A stretch of 7,084 nucleotides of DNA from NCBI GenBank assembly GCA_016210395.1, contig JACQUI010000297.1, positions 1-7,084 of the forward strand, written 5' to 3'. The DNA is from Chloroflexota bacterium (GTDB lineage Bacteria > Chloroflexota > Dehalococcoidia > Lucifugimonadales > JACPCL1). Numbering within the stretch: the stretch's first letter is position 1; each line of letters begins with the position of its first letter. The notes beneath the pieces were generated by a model. The model did no database searches. It saw only the letters and a list, made by a program, of their open reading frames with translations, and was not told the DNA's origin. This document shows positions 6,585-7,084 of this stretch, piece by piece. The position numbers and the translations under genes were made by a program.

Positions 6585-6725
6585 TCATAACAAGGTGCCC
6601 TCGGGCTGAGCCGGTGCCGGCCTCTCCGGCATCAGCATCCCGCATTGAGGGCAACCCGCGGCCTCGTAGCTACGCTTATCCTGGCAGCAGAAACATCGCT
6701 TGCCCACCAGTAGGACCAGGACCAC
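6585..6725 (-). CDS. Small zinc-ribbon-like protein (46 aa)
   Basis: This short frame begins with GTG at 6725-6723 and ends with TGA at 6587-6585. It encodes a hydrophobic start (VVLVLLV) followed by KRCFCCQD...GCPQCGMLMP. Two CxxC knuckles are present (Cys11-x2-Cys14 and Cys25-x2-Cys28, 10 residues apart, with an additional Cys13), the layout of a small rubredoxin-like zinc ribbon; the second knuckle, CPQCG, is typical. The start lies 4 bases after the stop of the membrane protein gene, and purine-rich AGGAAGAG lies just upstream, so translational coupling is plausible. A second possible start is the GTG six codons later (GTG GGC AAG). The frame stays open upstream, overlapping the membrane gene, so a +1 shift or an indel in the purine tract could fuse the two into one protein with a C-terminal zinc ribbon. 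What it binds is unknown. Confidence 0.5.
   Translation of the reverse strand: MVLVLLVGKRCFCCQDKRSYEAAGCPQCGMLMPERPAPAQPEGTLL
6597..6652. repeat. Long imperfect hairpin within the zinc-ribbon gene
   Basis: GCCCTC (6597-6602) pairs with GAGGGC (6647-6652), GGG with CCC, CTGA with TCAG, and an inner GGTGCCGG (6613-6620) pairs with CCGGCATC (6626-6633) around a 5-base loop. The hairpin overlaps the 3' half of the zinc-ribbon frame. It could help end transcription of the upstream gene pair, but no T-run follows on the minus strand, so it is not a classical intrinsic terminator. GC-rich coding sequence forms such folds by chance fairly often. Confidence 0.4.
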
Positions 6726-6729
6726 ACCC

Positions 6730-7084
6730 CTACTCTTCCTCTTCCTCTCTGATCTTCTCCTCCCTCCCCCGCTCCTCCCAGTACACCCCGGTCACCCCAA
6801 CCATGCACAGCAGATTCGTCAGCCCGCTGCCCAGCACCTCGGCCCAGTGACCGGCCTGCATCAGCAGCACCCCGATTCCCAGGACCCAGCCCAGCCGGCC
6901 CATGGCGCTTGCCGGAAGCTGGCGGCTGTGGGTCCAGGCTTGGCGCAGGCTGAGGCCTTCCAGCACCAGGAGCTGGGGGTAGAAGTTGATCAGCGTTACG
7001 TAGTAGATGACCCGGAGTTCAGCAGCCAGGTACCGGGCCAGTTCCTCGGGTCCGTGCCAGGACTCAGGCTTGTACCAGTAGGCC
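6730..7084 (-). CDS. Partial multi-pass membrane protein, C-terminal 117 residues
   Basis: The reading frame is open from the right edge (first whole codon at 7083) to a TAG at 6732-6730, so the 5' end is outside the window. A GTG at 6966 could be taken as a start, but the 39 codons before it are stop-free and protein-like (YWYKPESWHGPEELARYLA), so it is more likely internal. Three hydrophobic segments are visible: one around VIYYVTLINFYPQLLVL, one around LGWVLGIGVLLMQAGHW and one around GLTNLLCMVGVTGVYW. The protein ends in a highly charged tail (EERGREEKIREEEEE) encoded by a near-homopurine stretch. I do not recognise the family. A zinc-ribbon micro-gene follows after a few bases, so the two are probably co-transcribed. 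The integral membrane location is a firm reading of the hydrophobicity; the function is unknown. Confidence 0.7.
   Translation of the reverse strand, partial: AYWYKPESWHGPEELARYLAAELRVIYYVTLINFYPQLLVLEGLSLRQAWTHSRQLPASAMGRLGWVLGIGVLLMQAGHWAEVLGSGLTNLLCMVGVTGVYWEERGREEKIREEEEE
6733..6779 (-). repeat. Homopurine/homopyrimidine tract
   Basis: The plus strand is pyrimidine only over 6733-6750, 6754-6770 and 6772-6779, with just GAT and one G interrupting. On the coding (minus) strand it is GA-rich with a repeated GGAAGA unit, and it encodes the charged REEEEE tail of the membrane protein. Such tracts are prone to slippage and lie exactly where a shift would join the membrane frame to the zinc-ribbon frame. 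Confidence 0.6.

Noticed and set aside
6549..6590. 13-codon plus-strand frame after a TATAAT (6517-6522), like a leader peptide
   Set aside because: The TATAAT has no -35 partner on the plus strand and overlaps the better minus-strand promoter; no plus-strand gene follows.
1..7084. Integron integrase, CRISPR array, tRNA or rRNA genes
   Set aside because: No tyrosine-recombinase-like protein, no spaced direct repeats and no recognisable RNA gene were seen on either strand.

Overview
The window has a high-GC, proteobacteria-like accessory character, but no taxonomic marker is present, so the host is an inference only. All four supported genes lie on the minus strand, so the region reads from right (7084) to left (1). 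The best-supported structure is an integron gene cassette. A well-formed attC-type recombination site lies at 477-564, just after the large gene. Its outer box (GCCTAAC on the minus strand) is exactly matched by a GTTAGGC cassette start at 4681-4675, 28 bases upstream of the start codon of the same gene. The implied cassette is about 4.2 kb (4680 to 483), very large for a single-gene cassette. No integrase gene is visible; given cassette polarity it would be expected beyond 7084.

Layout in transcription order: (1) 7084-6730, the C-terminal part of a multi-pass membrane protein cut by the window edge, with a very acidic/basic tail; (2) 6725-6585, a 46-residue zinc-ribbon-like micro-gene starting 4 bases after that stop; (3) 6584-6219, a gene-free stretch with a good sigma70-like promoter (6543-6515) facing the next gene, and two back-to-back inverted repeats over its start point; (4) 6218-4743, a 491-residue protein with an Apea-like HEPN domain carrying an intact Rx4H motif, a disordered linker, one membrane helix and a helical C-terminal region; (5) 4744-4675, a junction that may be a degenerate attC; (6) 4646-621, a 1341-residue uncharacterised multidomain protein ending in a papain-like cysteine protease domain; (7) 564-477, the attC; (8) 476-1, about 475 bases without a convincing gene but rich in GC hairpins.

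Functionally, the HEPN-membrane protein looks like a candidate abortive-infection or antiviral RNase, and the big protein looks like an effector or sensor whose C-terminal protease is intact. Whether the two work together is unknown; their adjacency and shared strand allow it, but they appear to lie on opposite sides of a cassette boundary and differ in base composition (the HEPN gene is visibly less GC-rich). A mosaic assembled by cassette recombination is the simplest reading.
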